Assembly (NCBI GenBank): GCA_949742895.1
Contig: CATJRT010000154.1
Location: 1 to 13,574, forward strand
Reading direction: 5' to 3'
Origin: an uncultured Eubacteriales bacterium
GTDB lineage: Bacteria; Bacillota_A; Clostridia; Oscillospirales; Oscillospiraceae
Length of the DNA: 13,574 nucleotides
Under the pieces are notes generated by a model, which did not search any database, was not told where the DNA came from, and saw nothing but the letters and a program-made list of their open reading frames with translations. The position numbers were made by a program, and so were the translations under genes. Below, piece by piece: positions 5,916 through 13,206 of the stretch (position 1 is its first letter; the number at the start of each line of letters is the position of its first letter).

Positions 5916-7075
5916 GGAAAACCGCAGACGTAGTGGTCATCGGCGGCGGCAACGCCGGTACCTCCACAGCCTACCACCTGACCAAGCTGGGCGTAAAGAA
6001 CGTCGTGGTAGTGGAGCAGCAGTACACCCCCTTCGGCGGCTCCGGCCGGTGCGCGGCCATGTTCCGCCAGCAATTCGCCACCCTCTCCAACCTTCACGTG
6101 GCCAAGCTGTCCACCGACGAGTATGACCACCTGGGCGAGGAGACCGGCTTCGGCGACCTGGAGATCAGCAAGGGCGGCTACCTCCTTCCCGCCCACACTC
6201 AGGAGGATCTGGACCACTGCGCGGCCAATGTGAAGGTGCAGCGAGAATTTGGCTTTGACTCTCATCTTCTGGACCCCAAGGGCTGTAAAGAGGTCTCTCC
6301 CTATTTGGATGTGGAGGGCCAAGGCATTCTGGGCGGTTCCTACAACACCGGCGAGGGTGTCATCAATCCCATGAAGCTGGCCCTGGCCTATAAGAAGGGC
6401 GCCATGGATCGGGGCGCGGAGTTCAACAACTACACCAAGGTCATCGGCTTCAATATCGAGAGCGGCAAAATCAAGGGTGTTATCACCGACAAGGGCGAGA
6501 TTGCCACTAACCGTGTGGTCAACGCCGCAGGCGAGTGGGGCAAATTTATCGGCCGTATGGCCGGCGTCTCCATCCCCCTGGAGCCTGAAAAGCACCAGAT
6601 CGTCGTCACCGAGCCGCTGGAATACATCAAGGCGCCGATGATCTATTCTCTGTATAAGTATTACACCTACATCGTCCAGGTGAAGCACGGCGGATTCCTG
6701 ATGGGTTGGTCTGACCCCGATGTGGAGGCCGGCGTCATCGATTTTACGCCGGAATGGAAATTCCTTGAAGAGCTCGCCAAGCGGGTGATCCCCCAGGTCC
6801 CCGCCCTGGCCAATGTGCGCATCATCCGCCACTGGGCCGGCCAGTATGGCAATCTGCCCGATCACGGCATTCTGGTGGGCGGCGTCCCCGAGGTAGAGGG
6901 CTTCTTCCTGGGTCTGGGCGCTACAAAGGCCACCATGTTCGCCGGCGGCCTGGGGACCCTGGCCGCCGAGGCCGCCATCGGAGCTAAGCTCAGCGTGCCG
7001 GAGGAAATGGTCCCCACCTATATGATCGACCGCTTTGCCAAGGGCAACCTGGTCATTGATCCGGCCCTGCTGTAA
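5912..7075 (+). CDS. DAO-fold FAD-dependent amine oxidoreductase, beta/catalytic subunit (opine oxidase B / HcnC / proline dehydrogenase beta-like)
   Basis: This 387-residue protein is a D-amino-acid-oxidase-type flavoprotein. It has GGGNAGTSTAYHL with the FAD GxGxxG at 11-16, E35 for ribose binding and GGSGRCAAMFRQQF (42-55) after it. Near the end, YGNLPDHGILVGGVPEVEGFFLGLGA places it with glycine/sarcosine/proline/opine oxidising enzymes. In sarcosine oxidase beta, HcnC, OoxB and proline dehydrogenase beta this subunit oxidises a C-N bond of an amino or imino acid to an imine. The substrate cannot be told from sequence; candidates are opines, L- or D-proline, hydroxyproline and N-methyl amino acids. 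It lies last in the set of five redox genes, with GGAGGTGA at 5898-5905 and an ATGA overlap with the BFD gene. In an anaerobe the electrons should go through Fe-S subunits, not to O2. Confidence 0.87.
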   Translation: MRKTADVVVIGGGNAGTSTAYHLTKLGVKNVVVVEQQYTPFGGSGRCAAMFRQQFATLSNLHVAKLSTDEYDHLGEETGFGDLEISKGGYLLPAHTQEDLDHCAANVKVQREFGFDSHLLDPKGCKEVSPYLDVEGQGILGGSYNTGEGVINPMKLALAYKKGAMDRGAEFNNYTKVIGFNIESGKIKGVITDKGEIATNRVVNAAGEWGKFIGRMAGVSIPLEPEKHQIVVTEPLEYIKAPMIYSLYKYYTYIVQVKHGGFLMGWSDPDVEAGVIDFTPEWKFLEELAKRVIPQVPALANVRIIRHWAGQYGNLPDHGILVGGVPEVEGFFLGLGATKATMFAGGLGTLAAEAAIGAKLSVPEEMVPTYMIDRFAKGNLVIDPALL

Positions 7076-7136
7076 ACAGGTGGAGCGCCCCCCGGAACGG
7101 CGCGCAGATAGACGGAAGGCATACTTATTTTGCAAT

Positions 7137-7183
7137 AATCCAGGCATCTGAATGGCATGATTGTTTTCGATGCCTGGATTTTT
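7137..7183 (+). terminator. Intrinsic terminator or attenuator between the beta subunit gene and the BCCT gene
   Basis: A perfect 12-bp stem (AATCCAGGCATC at 7137-7148, GATGCCTGGATT at 7169-7180) with a 20-nt loop is followed by TTT, giving a five-T run at 7179-7183. The long loop makes it weaker than a classic terminator, so partial read-through into the transporter is likely. A smaller GC hairpin (GCGCC/GGCGC, 7085-7103) lies just upstream. The hairpin also shows that the in-frame ATG at 7157, inside its loop, is unlikely to be the real start of the transporter. Confidence 0.65.
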
Positions 7184-7207
7184 GTTATCAAAGAAAGAGA
7201 GGTAATT

Positions 7208-8815
7208 GTGAACAAAAAGATTGAAATTGAGAAGGGCATTTTTATTCCAACCGCCATAATTCTGCTGGGCGTTATTCTGTTCGGTTTTGTTTTTAACGAC
7301 TTCTTCAACACCACGATGACCTTCCTGTTCAACGCGGTAACCGACTGGACCGGCTGGTTTATGATGATTGGCTCCGTGGTGATGGTTGTCGCGTGTCTGA
7401 TCGTCTGCTTCACCCCTCTCGCAAGCAAGCGGGTGGGCGGCCCGAGCGCGAAAGTGGAGTACAGTAACTTCGCCTGGATCAGCATGGCTATCTGCTCCGG
7501 CATCGCCACCGCGGTGGTGTTTTACGCGGTGGGTGAGCCTATCACCTACTTCCACAATCCCCCTGTGTGGTGGAATATTGACCCGGAAACTCCGGAGGCC
7601 GTGGTCCGCGCCATCTCTCAGTCGCAGTTCCACTGGGGCTTTATTTATTACGGCATCTTCACCTTCTGGGGCCTGATTGCCGGCTATATGATCTATAACC
7701 ACAACCTGCCGCCCCGCCCCTCTTCCGCCTTTTATCCCCTCTTGAAGGATAAGGTTTTTGGCCCCATCGGGAAAGTGATTGACGTTCTGTCTCTGCTTGC
7801 CCTGATTGGCGGCATGGTCACCTCCCTGGGCTTCGGCGTACAGCAGTTTGCCTCTGGCCTGGATTATGTGTTTGGCATCAAGCCCTCCAATCTGATCTAC
7901 ATAGCCACCCTGCTTCTGGTCACCATCTCCTACACCGTCTCCTCTGGCCGGGGAGTAAAAAAGGGTATGGCCATCATCTCCAGCACCAACACCTACATCT
8001 ATATTTTCCTGATCGCGTTCCTGTTCCTGCTTGGCGACACTGTGTTCGAGCTGAAGCTCCTCACCGCCAGCATCGGCCAGCAGATCATCGACTTTATCCC
8101 CAATGTGTTCTCTCTTGACCCCACCAACGAGGGACAAGGCTGGTTCCAGGGATGGACGGTGTTCTATATGGCCTGGATCACCGCATACGCCCCGCTGATC
8201 GGCTGCTTCCTGGCCAAGATTTCCAAGGGCCGCTCCTGGCGCTCCTATCTGCTGGTCAACATCTTCTGCCCTGCCGCGTTTGTGACTGTGTGGTTTGTGG
8301 CCTTTGGCGGCAACGCCATTTTCCAGGACCTGTTCAACGGGGCCAGCATAGGCGCCGAGGTGGCGGAGAAGGGGATTCCCATCGCCAACTACGCGCTGCT
8401 CAACCTGATGCCGCTGAAGGGGCTTACCATTCCCATTGTTGTGGCAGCTCTGTTCTTCTCGTTCATCACCCTGGCCGACGCTATGACCGGAACCATCGCC
8501 GCGATTACCGTCAAGCGTATTACCGAGGACGAGGCTCCTGTGCGCATCAAGTTTTTCTGGGGCATCCTGTGCGGCGTTACCACCTTCCTGTGCCTGTTCT
8601 GCCTGGGCTCCACCGGGACGACCTCTCTGCAAAATATGTCCATTGTATACGCCCTGCCCATTTATATTCTGACATTCATTTCCCTTCCCTGCCTGTGGCG
8701 AATGTGTGACGGCACGGTGGACCGGGAAATAAAAGCCCTTACCCCGCAGCAGCGGGAGTCCTTAGCCAATGGCGCCCCCATCGGACCGATGCCGCAGGAG
8801 GAGAGCACAGAATAA
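7208..8815 (+). CDS. BCCT-family transporter (betaine/carnitine/choline family), divergent
   Basis: This 535-residue membrane protein has about twelve hydrophobic segments and the BCCT hallmark in TM8 (GWTVFYMAWITAYAPLIG, 315-332), with KISKGRS after it. The FHWG box is in TM4 (141-144). BCCT carriers import or exchange glycine betaine, carnitine, choline or related zwitterions. Several aromatic-box positions differ from BetP-type members: TM8 reads MAWITAY instead of WAWWISW, and TM4 reads HWGFIYYGIF with no second tryptophan. The glycine-rich TM3 stretch is ICSGIATAVVF. The substrate may therefore lack a trimethylammonium group. The GTG at 7208 is chosen because AGAGAGG precedes it and the earlier ATG at 7157 sits inside a hairpin loop. 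Its position suggests it feeds the amine dehydrogenase. No long C-terminal osmosensor tail is present. Confidence 0.88.
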   Translation: MNKKIEIEKGIFIPTAIILLGVILFGFVFNDFFNTTMTFLFNAVTDWTGWFMMIGSVVMVVACLIVCFTPLASKRVGGPSAKVEYSNFAWISMAICSGIATAVVFYAVGEPITYFHNPPVWWNIDPETPEAVVRAISQSQFHWGFIYYGIFTFWGLIAGYMIYNHNLPPRPSSAFYPLLKDKVFGPIGKVIDVLSLLALIGGMVTSLGFGVQQFASGLDYVFGIKPSNLIYIATLLLVTISYTVSSGRGVKKGMAIISSTNTYIYIFLIAFLFLLGDTVFELKLLTASIGQQIIDFIPNVFSLDPTNEGQGWFQGWTVFYMAWITAYAPLIGCFLAKISKGRSWRSYLLVNIFCPAAFVTVWFVAFGGNAIFQDLFNGASIGAEVAEKGIPIANYALLNLMPLKGLTIPIVVAALFFSFITLADAMTGTIAAITVKRITEDEAPVRIKFFWGILCGVTTFLCLFCLGSTGTTSLQNMSIVYALPIYILTFISLPCLWRMCDGTVDREIKALTPQQRESLANGAPIGPMPQEESTE

Positions 8816-8846
8816 TTTATAGACAGCTGTTGCGGCAGATGAAGCA

Positions 8847-8879
8847 AAAAAACAACCGGCCGCCGGCCGGTTGTTTTTT
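8847..8879 (+). terminator. Strong intrinsic terminator after the BCCT gene
   Basis: A 15-bp perfect stem (8847-8861 with 8865-8879), GC-rich at the top (CCGGCC/GGCCGG) with a 3-nt loop, ends in six T residues. The A-run on the left arm makes it potentially active on the minus strand too. It lies 31 bp after the transporter stop and marks the end of that transcription unit. Confidence 0.88.
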
Positions 8880-8907
8880 GCTGAACAGAAATTGAGGAGG
8901 GACTTAC

Positions 8908-9402
8908 ATGCCAAATTGTAAAACCGTGGTGCCTTACCGCGGGACACAGGAGCAGGAGGACCGGCTTCGCCGCTTCCTCCAGGACCACAAGGGCCAGCCG
9001 GGGGCGGTCATGCCCGTCCTTCAGGAAATCCAGAGCATCTTCGGATACCTGCCCGAGGAGGCCCTGATTATCGCTGCGGAGGAGATGGACATCTCCCTCT
9101 CCGAGCTCTACAGCGTGGGCTCTTTCTATGCGCAGTTCTCCTTCAACCCCAAGGGCGTGCATCAGGTGTCCGTATGCCTGGGCACCGCCTGCTATGTCAA
9201 GGGGGCGGCGGAGGTACTGGAGGCGGCGGAGAAAAAGCTGGGGATCTGCAACGGCAGCATCACCCTGGACGGCCGTTTCTCCCTGGACGCCACGCGGTGC
9301 ATCGGCGCCTGCGGGCTGGCCCCGGTGATGATGGTGGACAGCGACGTCTATGGGCGGCTTACTCCAGACCAGGTCGGGCCCATTTTGGACAAATACATGT
9401 GA
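8908..9402 (+). CDS. hydC: Electron-bifurcating [FeFe] hydrogenase, small [2Fe-2S] subunit (HydC/HymA, NuoE-like)
   Basis: This 164-residue protein is a thioredoxin-like [2Fe-2S] ferredoxin of the NuoE type. C90-x4-C95 is in CLGTACYVKGA and C131-x3-C135 in CIGACGLAPVM, the family's ligand spacing, after an N-terminal helical part. In trimeric hydrogenases HydC docks on HydB and carries electrons near the NAD(H) and flavin site. The ATG at 8908 follows GAGGAGGG (8894-8901). The gene starts just after a strong terminator, and no good promoter is visible between them, so its transcription start is unclear. The next gene begins 20 bp later, and the order C-B-A is the usual one for hydABC (hymABC). 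Confidence 0.92.
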   Translation: MPNCKTVVPYRGTQEQEDRLRRFLQDHKGQPGAVMPVLQEIQSIFGYLPEEALIIAAEEMDISLSELYSVGSFYAQFSFNPKGVHQVSVCLGTACYVKGAAEVLEAAEKKLGICNGSITLDGRFSLDATRCIGACGLAPVMMVDSDVYGRLTPDQVGPILDKYM

Positions 9403-9421
9403 GGAGCGGGAGGGAAACACA

Positions 9422-11302
9422 TTGAAAACTTTGGAGCAACTGGATCAGATCCGAGCTCAGATCAGCGCCGAGATGGCCCCCCGCTTTGCGGAGGAGCGGG
9501 CCGAGGGCGTGACGCGGCACATTATGGTATGCGCCGGCACGGGCTGCACCTCCTCCAAGAGTCTGGACATCATCGCCGGGTTCCAGGCAGAGCTGGAAAA
9601 ACAGGCAGTGGCGGACCGGAACCGGGTGGTGCGCACAGGCTGCTTCGGGCTGTGCGCCATGGGGCCTGTGGTCCTGATCTACCCAGAGGGAATCTTCTAC
9701 AGCCATGTGACGCCGGGGGATGTGCCGGAGATTGTTTCAGAGCACATTGTAAACGGGCGGCTTGTGGAGCGTCTGCTCCACCGGGAGGCCGACACCGGCG
9801 AAATCACTCGCCGCCTGGACGACATGGAGTTTTACCAGCCCCAGCTGCGCATTGCCCTGCGCAACTGCGGAAAAATCGACCCTGAAAACATCAATGAGTA
9901 TCTGGCGGTGGACGGCTATCAGGCTCTCACCCGCATTCTCACCGAGAAAACCCCGGCCCAGGAGATCATTGACACACTGAAGAGCTCCGGTCTGCGGGGC
10001 CGAGGGGGCGCGGGCTTCCCGGCGGGACAGAAGTGGCAGTTTACCGCCAACGCCTCCAGCGAAGACGGGGTGAAATTCGTCTGCTGCAACGCCGACGAGG
10101 GCGACCCCGGCGCCTTTATGGACCGCTCCATCCTGGAGGGCGACCCCCACAGCGTCATCGAGGCCATGATTATCGCCGGCTACACCGTCGGCTCCGACCA
10201 GGGCTACATCTACGTGCGGGCGGAGTATCCCATTGCGGTGCACCGCCTGGAGACGGCCATCGCTCAGGCCGAGGAATATGGTCTGCTGGGTGAGAACATC
10301 CTGAACAGCGGATTTACCTTCCGCCTGGCGCTGCGCCTAGGCGCGGGGGCCTTCGTGTGCGGCGAGGAGACCGCTCTGATGACCTCCATCGAGGGCCGCC
10401 GGGGCGAGCCCCATCCCCGTCCCCCCTTCCCGGCGGTCAAGGGTCTGTTCCAGAGGCCCACCCTGCTCAACAACGTGGAGACTTACGCCAACGTCACCTG
10501 GATTCTCAACCACGGGGCCCAGGCCTACGCCGCCATCGGCACGGAAAAATCCAAGGGCACCAAGGTCTTGGCCCTGGGGGGAAAGATTGCCAACACCGGC
10601 CTGGTGGAGGTCCCCATGGGCACCACGCTGCGCACCATCGTGGAGGAGATCGGCGGCGGCATCCCCAACGGCAAGCGGTTCAAGGCCGCCCAGACCGGCG
10701 GCCCCTCTGGCGGCTGCATCCCCGCCTCCCTCATCGACACCCCCACCGACTACGATTCCCTGGCCGCCATCGGCTCCATGATGGGCTCCGGCGGGCTGAT
10801 TGTTATGGATGAGGACAACTGCATGGTGGACATCGCCAAGTTCTTCCTGGAGTTCTGTGTGGACGAGTCCTGCGGCAAATGCGCCCCCTGCCGGATTGGC
10901 ACCAAGCGGCTCTACGATCTGCTGGACAAGATCACTAGGGGTGAGGGCACCCTGGAGGACCTAGACACCATTGAGGAGCTGTGCAACCACCTGAAGAGCA
11001 GCGCCCTGTGCGCCCTAGGCCAGACCGCGCCCAACCCGGTGCTGTCCACGCTGAAGCACTTCCGGGAGGAGTATGTGGCGCATGTGGTGGAGAAGCGCTG
11101 CCCGGCCGGCGTCTGCAAGAATCTGCTGCGCTACACCGTGGACCCGGAAAAGTGCAAGGGCTGTACGCTGTGTACCCGCTCCTGTCCCACCGGGGCCATC
11201 TCGGGCATCCTGCGGGCGCCCCATACCATTGACAACAGGAAATGCGTCAAGTGCGGCGCCTGTATGGACGCCTGCCGCTTCGGCGCGATCTCCAAGGGCT
11301 GA
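9422..11302 (+). CDS. hydB: Electron-bifurcating [FeFe] hydrogenase, NADH/FMN subunit (HydB/HymB, NuoF-like)
   Basis: The 626-residue product has the full HydB domain order. An N-terminal thioredoxin-like [2Fe-2S] domain has C37, C42, C74 and C78. The NADH-binding GRGGAGFPAGQKW is at 193-205 and the FMN-binding CCNADEGDPGAF at 221-232. A NuoF-type [4Fe-4S] site is at C484, C487, C490 and C530. The C-terminal ferredoxin domain has two clusters (C578-x2-C581-x2-C584-x3-C588 and C608-x2-C611-x2-C614-x3-C618). HydB exchanges electrons with NAD(H), and its flavin is the likely bifurcation site. I chose the TTG at 9422 because GGGAGGG lies at 9408-9414 with 7-nt spacing and because upstream codons overlap hydC. 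Nothing essential is missing. Confidence 0.93.
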   Translation: MKTLEQLDQIRAQISAEMAPRFAEERAEGVTRHIMVCAGTGCTSSKSLDIIAGFQAELEKQAVADRNRVVRTGCFGLCAMGPVVLIYPEGIFYSHVTPGDVPEIVSEHIVNGRLVERLLHREADTGEITRRLDDMEFYQPQLRIALRNCGKIDPENINEYLAVDGYQALTRILTEKTPAQEIIDTLKSSGLRGRGGAGFPAGQKWQFTANASSEDGVKFVCCNADEGDPGAFMDRSILEGDPHSVIEAMIIAGYTVGSDQGYIYVRAEYPIAVHRLETAIAQAEEYGLLGENILNSGFTFRLALRLGAGAFVCGEETALMTSIEGRRGEPHPRPPFPAVKGLFQRPTLLNNVETYANVTWILNHGAQAYAAIGTEKSKGTKVLALGGKIANTGLVEVPMGTTLRTIVEEIGGGIPNGKRFKAAQTGGPSGGCIPASLIDTPTDYDSLAAIGSMMGSGGLIVMDEDNCMVDIAKFFLEFCVDESCGKCAPCRIGTKRLYDLLDKITRGEGTLEDLDTIEELCNHLKSSALCALGQTAPNPVLSTLKHFREEYVAHVVEKRCPAGVCKNLLRYTVDPEKCKGCTLCTRSCPTGAISGILRAPHTIDNRKCVKCGACMDACRFGAISKG

Positions 11303-11316
11303 AGGGGGAGGAGACT

Positions 11317-13077
11317 ATGGCTTTGAATGCTGTAAAACAGGTAAATCTGAAAATCAACGGGCTGGACGTATGCGTGCCCGAAGGGACCACGATCCTGGAG
11401 GCCGCCCGTTCGGTGGGTATCCGCATCCCTACCCTGTGCATTTTAAAAAATATTAACGAGATCGGCGCCTGCCGCATCTGCGTGGTAGAAGTGGAGGGAG
11501 CCCGCAGCCTGGTGGCCTCCTGCGTCTACCCGGTGAGCGAGGGGATGGTGGTGCGCACCAACACCGAAAAGGTGCGCCACTCCCGCCAGCTGACTCTGGA
11601 GCTCATCATGTCCAACCACCGTATGGACTGCCTGACCTGCGCCCGCAACTCCCACTGCGAGCTGCTTGCCCTGGCCAATGAGCTGAGGATCGACGCGGTT
11701 CGCTACGCCAACAACCAGCTCCCTCCCCAGATCGAGGACTCCGCCCTCCATCTGGTCCGGGACAACTCCAAGTGCATCCTGTGCCGGCGGTGCACCGCCA
11801 CCTGTCATAAGGTGCAGCAGGTGGCCGTCATCAGCCCCAACGAACGTGGCTTCAAGACCCACATCGCCTGCGCCTACGACCGGGACCTGGGCGAGGTGGA
11901 CTGCGTCTCCTGCGGACAGTGCGTGGTGGCCTGTCCCACCGGCGCGCTCACCGTCCGGGACGACACGGAAAAGGTCTGGGCCGCCCTGGACGACCCGGCC
12001 AAGCATGTGGTGGTGGCCCCCGCTCCCGCCGTGCGCGTCACCCTTGGCGAGTGCCTGGGAATGCCCATCGGCACCAACGTGGAGGGCAAGCTGGCCACTG
12101 CCCTGCGCCGCCTGGGCTTTGACCGGGTGTTCGATGTGGACACAGCGGCTGACTTTACCATTGTGGAGGAGGGCACCGAGTTCCTGGACCGGCTGCAAAA
12201 CGGCGGCGTTCTGCCTATGATTACCTCCTGCTCCCCCGGCTGGATACGCTACTGTGAGCTGCATCAGCCCGATTTGATCCCCAACCTGTCCTCCTGCAAG
12301 TCTCCACAGCAGATGTTTGGCTCCCTGGTCAAGACCTACTACGCCGAGAAGGAGGGAATCGACCCCAGGGATATCGTCGTGGTGTCTGTCATGCCCTGCA
12401 CCGCCAAAAAATACGAGGTCCAGCGGGAGGAGATGCGCCTTGCCAACGGCTGCCTGCCGGTGGATATCTCCATCACCACCCGGGAGCTCAGCAGCATGAT
12501 TAAGCGGGCGGGTCTGCTCTTCGACCACCTGCCAGACGGGGAATTTGACGAGGCCCTGGGCGTGTCCACCGGCGCCGCCGCCATATTCGGCGCCACCGGC
12601 GGAGTGATGGAGGCTGCGCTGCGCACCGTCGCGGTAAAGCTGGCCGGCGTTGGGATGCAGGTGGATTTCCACGAGGTGCGCGGACTGGAGGGGATCAAGG
12701 AGGCGGGTTACTGCCTGCCCGGCCGCACGGTCCGCGTGGCGGTTGCCTCCGGACTGTCCAACGCAAAGAAGCTTCTGGACCGGGTGAAGAAGGGGGAGGC
12801 CCACTACGACTTCATCGAGATCATGGGCTGTCCCGGCGGTTGCATCAACGGCGGCGGCCAGCCCACGCAGCCCGCCGATGTCCGCAGCTTTACCGACCTG
12901 GTCAAGCTGCGCTCCGAAGCGCTCTATAGCCAGGATGTCAGGACCCAGCTGCGCCGCAGCCATGAGAACCCGGTGCTCCAGCAGATCTATCAGGAGTACC
13001 TGGGCGAGCCCGGCGGACACAGGGCCCACGAGATCCTTCATACGCACTATGCCCCCATGAGGAAGTACCGCACCTGA
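11317..13077 (+). CDS. hydA: [FeFe] hydrogenase catalytic subunit (HydA/HymC)
   Basis: The 586-residue catalytic subunit makes or oxidises H2. Its clusters in order are a [2Fe-2S] site (C41, C52, C55, C69), a His-ligated [4Fe-4S] site (H101, C105, C108, C114) and two ferredoxin clusters (C153/156/159/163 and C196/199/202/206). The H-cluster motifs follow: TSCSPGW (L1, 303-309), MPCTAKKYE (L2, 359-367) and EIMGCPGGCINGGGQP (L3, 501-516, with C505 and C509). The C terminus (AHEILHTHYAP) is the fused small-subunit tail. L1 has serine at 306, where the best-studied clostridial enzyme has the proton-transfer cysteine. The ATG at 11317 follows GGGGGAGGAG, 14 bp after hydB. With HydB and HydC it would couple NADH plus reduced ferredoxin to H2 formation. 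Confidence 0.94.
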   Translation: MALNAVKQVNLKINGLDVCVPEGTTILEAARSVGIRIPTLCILKNINEIGACRICVVEVEGARSLVASCVYPVSEGMVVRTNTEKVRHSRQLTLELIMSNHRMDCLTCARNSHCELLALANELRIDAVRYANNQLPPQIEDSALHLVRDNSKCILCRRCTATCHKVQQVAVISPNERGFKTHIACAYDRDLGEVDCVSCGQCVVACPTGALTVRDDTEKVWAALDDPAKHVVVAPAPAVRVTLGECLGMPIGTNVEGKLATALRRLGFDRVFDVDTAADFTIVEEGTEFLDRLQNGGVLPMITSCSPGWIRYCELHQPDLIPNLSSCKSPQQMFGSLVKTYYAEKEGIDPRDIVVVSVMPCTAKKYEVQREEMRLANGCLPVDISITTRELSSMIKRAGLLFDHLPDGEFDEALGVSTGAAAIFGATGGVMEAALRTVAVKLAGVGMQVDFHEVRGLEGIKEAGYCLPGRTVRVAVASGLSNAKKLLDRVKKGEAHYDFIEIMGCPGGCINGGGQPTQPADVRSFTDLVKLRSEALYSQDVRTQLRRSHENPVLQQIYQEYLGEPGGHRAHEILHTHYAPMRKYRT

Positions 13078-13081
13078 CTGC

Positions 13082-13125
13082 GTTTCAATGAGCGGCTTTG
13101 CAGACGCAAAGCCGCTCATTGAAAC
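13082..13125. repeat. Perfect 20-bp inverted repeat after hydA, candidate bidirectional terminator
   Basis: Arms 13082-13101 and 13106-13125 are perfectly complementary over 20 bp around the 4-nt loop AGAC, starting 5 nt after the hydA stop. It lies in the convergent gap with the Fic-family gene (13078-13206). No T-tract follows on either strand, so it is not a textbook intrinsic terminator. A stem this stable could still block RNA polymerase assisted by other factors, or protect the 3' end of the mRNA. Confidence 0.6.
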
Positions 13126-13206
13126 CATCCTGTAAATGAACATCCGAAAGCACGTTTTTAGGAGAATCGTTAGCATACTGTGAGCGTCGGCCGTTTGGAT
13201 TTATCA

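Noticed and set aside
7157..7207. ATG at 7157 as the start of the BCCT gene
   Set aside because: It has no ribosome binding site and sits in the loop of a terminator-like hairpin; the GTG at 7208 has AGAGAGG in front.
5888..8632. A 914-codon open frame on the minus strand
   Set aside because: It lies antisense to three well-supported genes and their intergenic gap, shows low-complexity Gly/His/Asp/Gln-rich translation typical of the reverse of GC-rich codons, and matches no family.
9350..9421. Upstream in-frame extension of hydB
   Set aside because: It overlaps the end of hydC and lacks a ribosome binding site; the TTG at 9422 has GGGAGGG at correct spacing and gives the normal N terminus.
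11443..13176. A 577-codon minus-strand frame opposite hydA
   Set aside because: hydA has every cluster and H-cluster motif in the plus frame; the antisense translation is compositional shadow.
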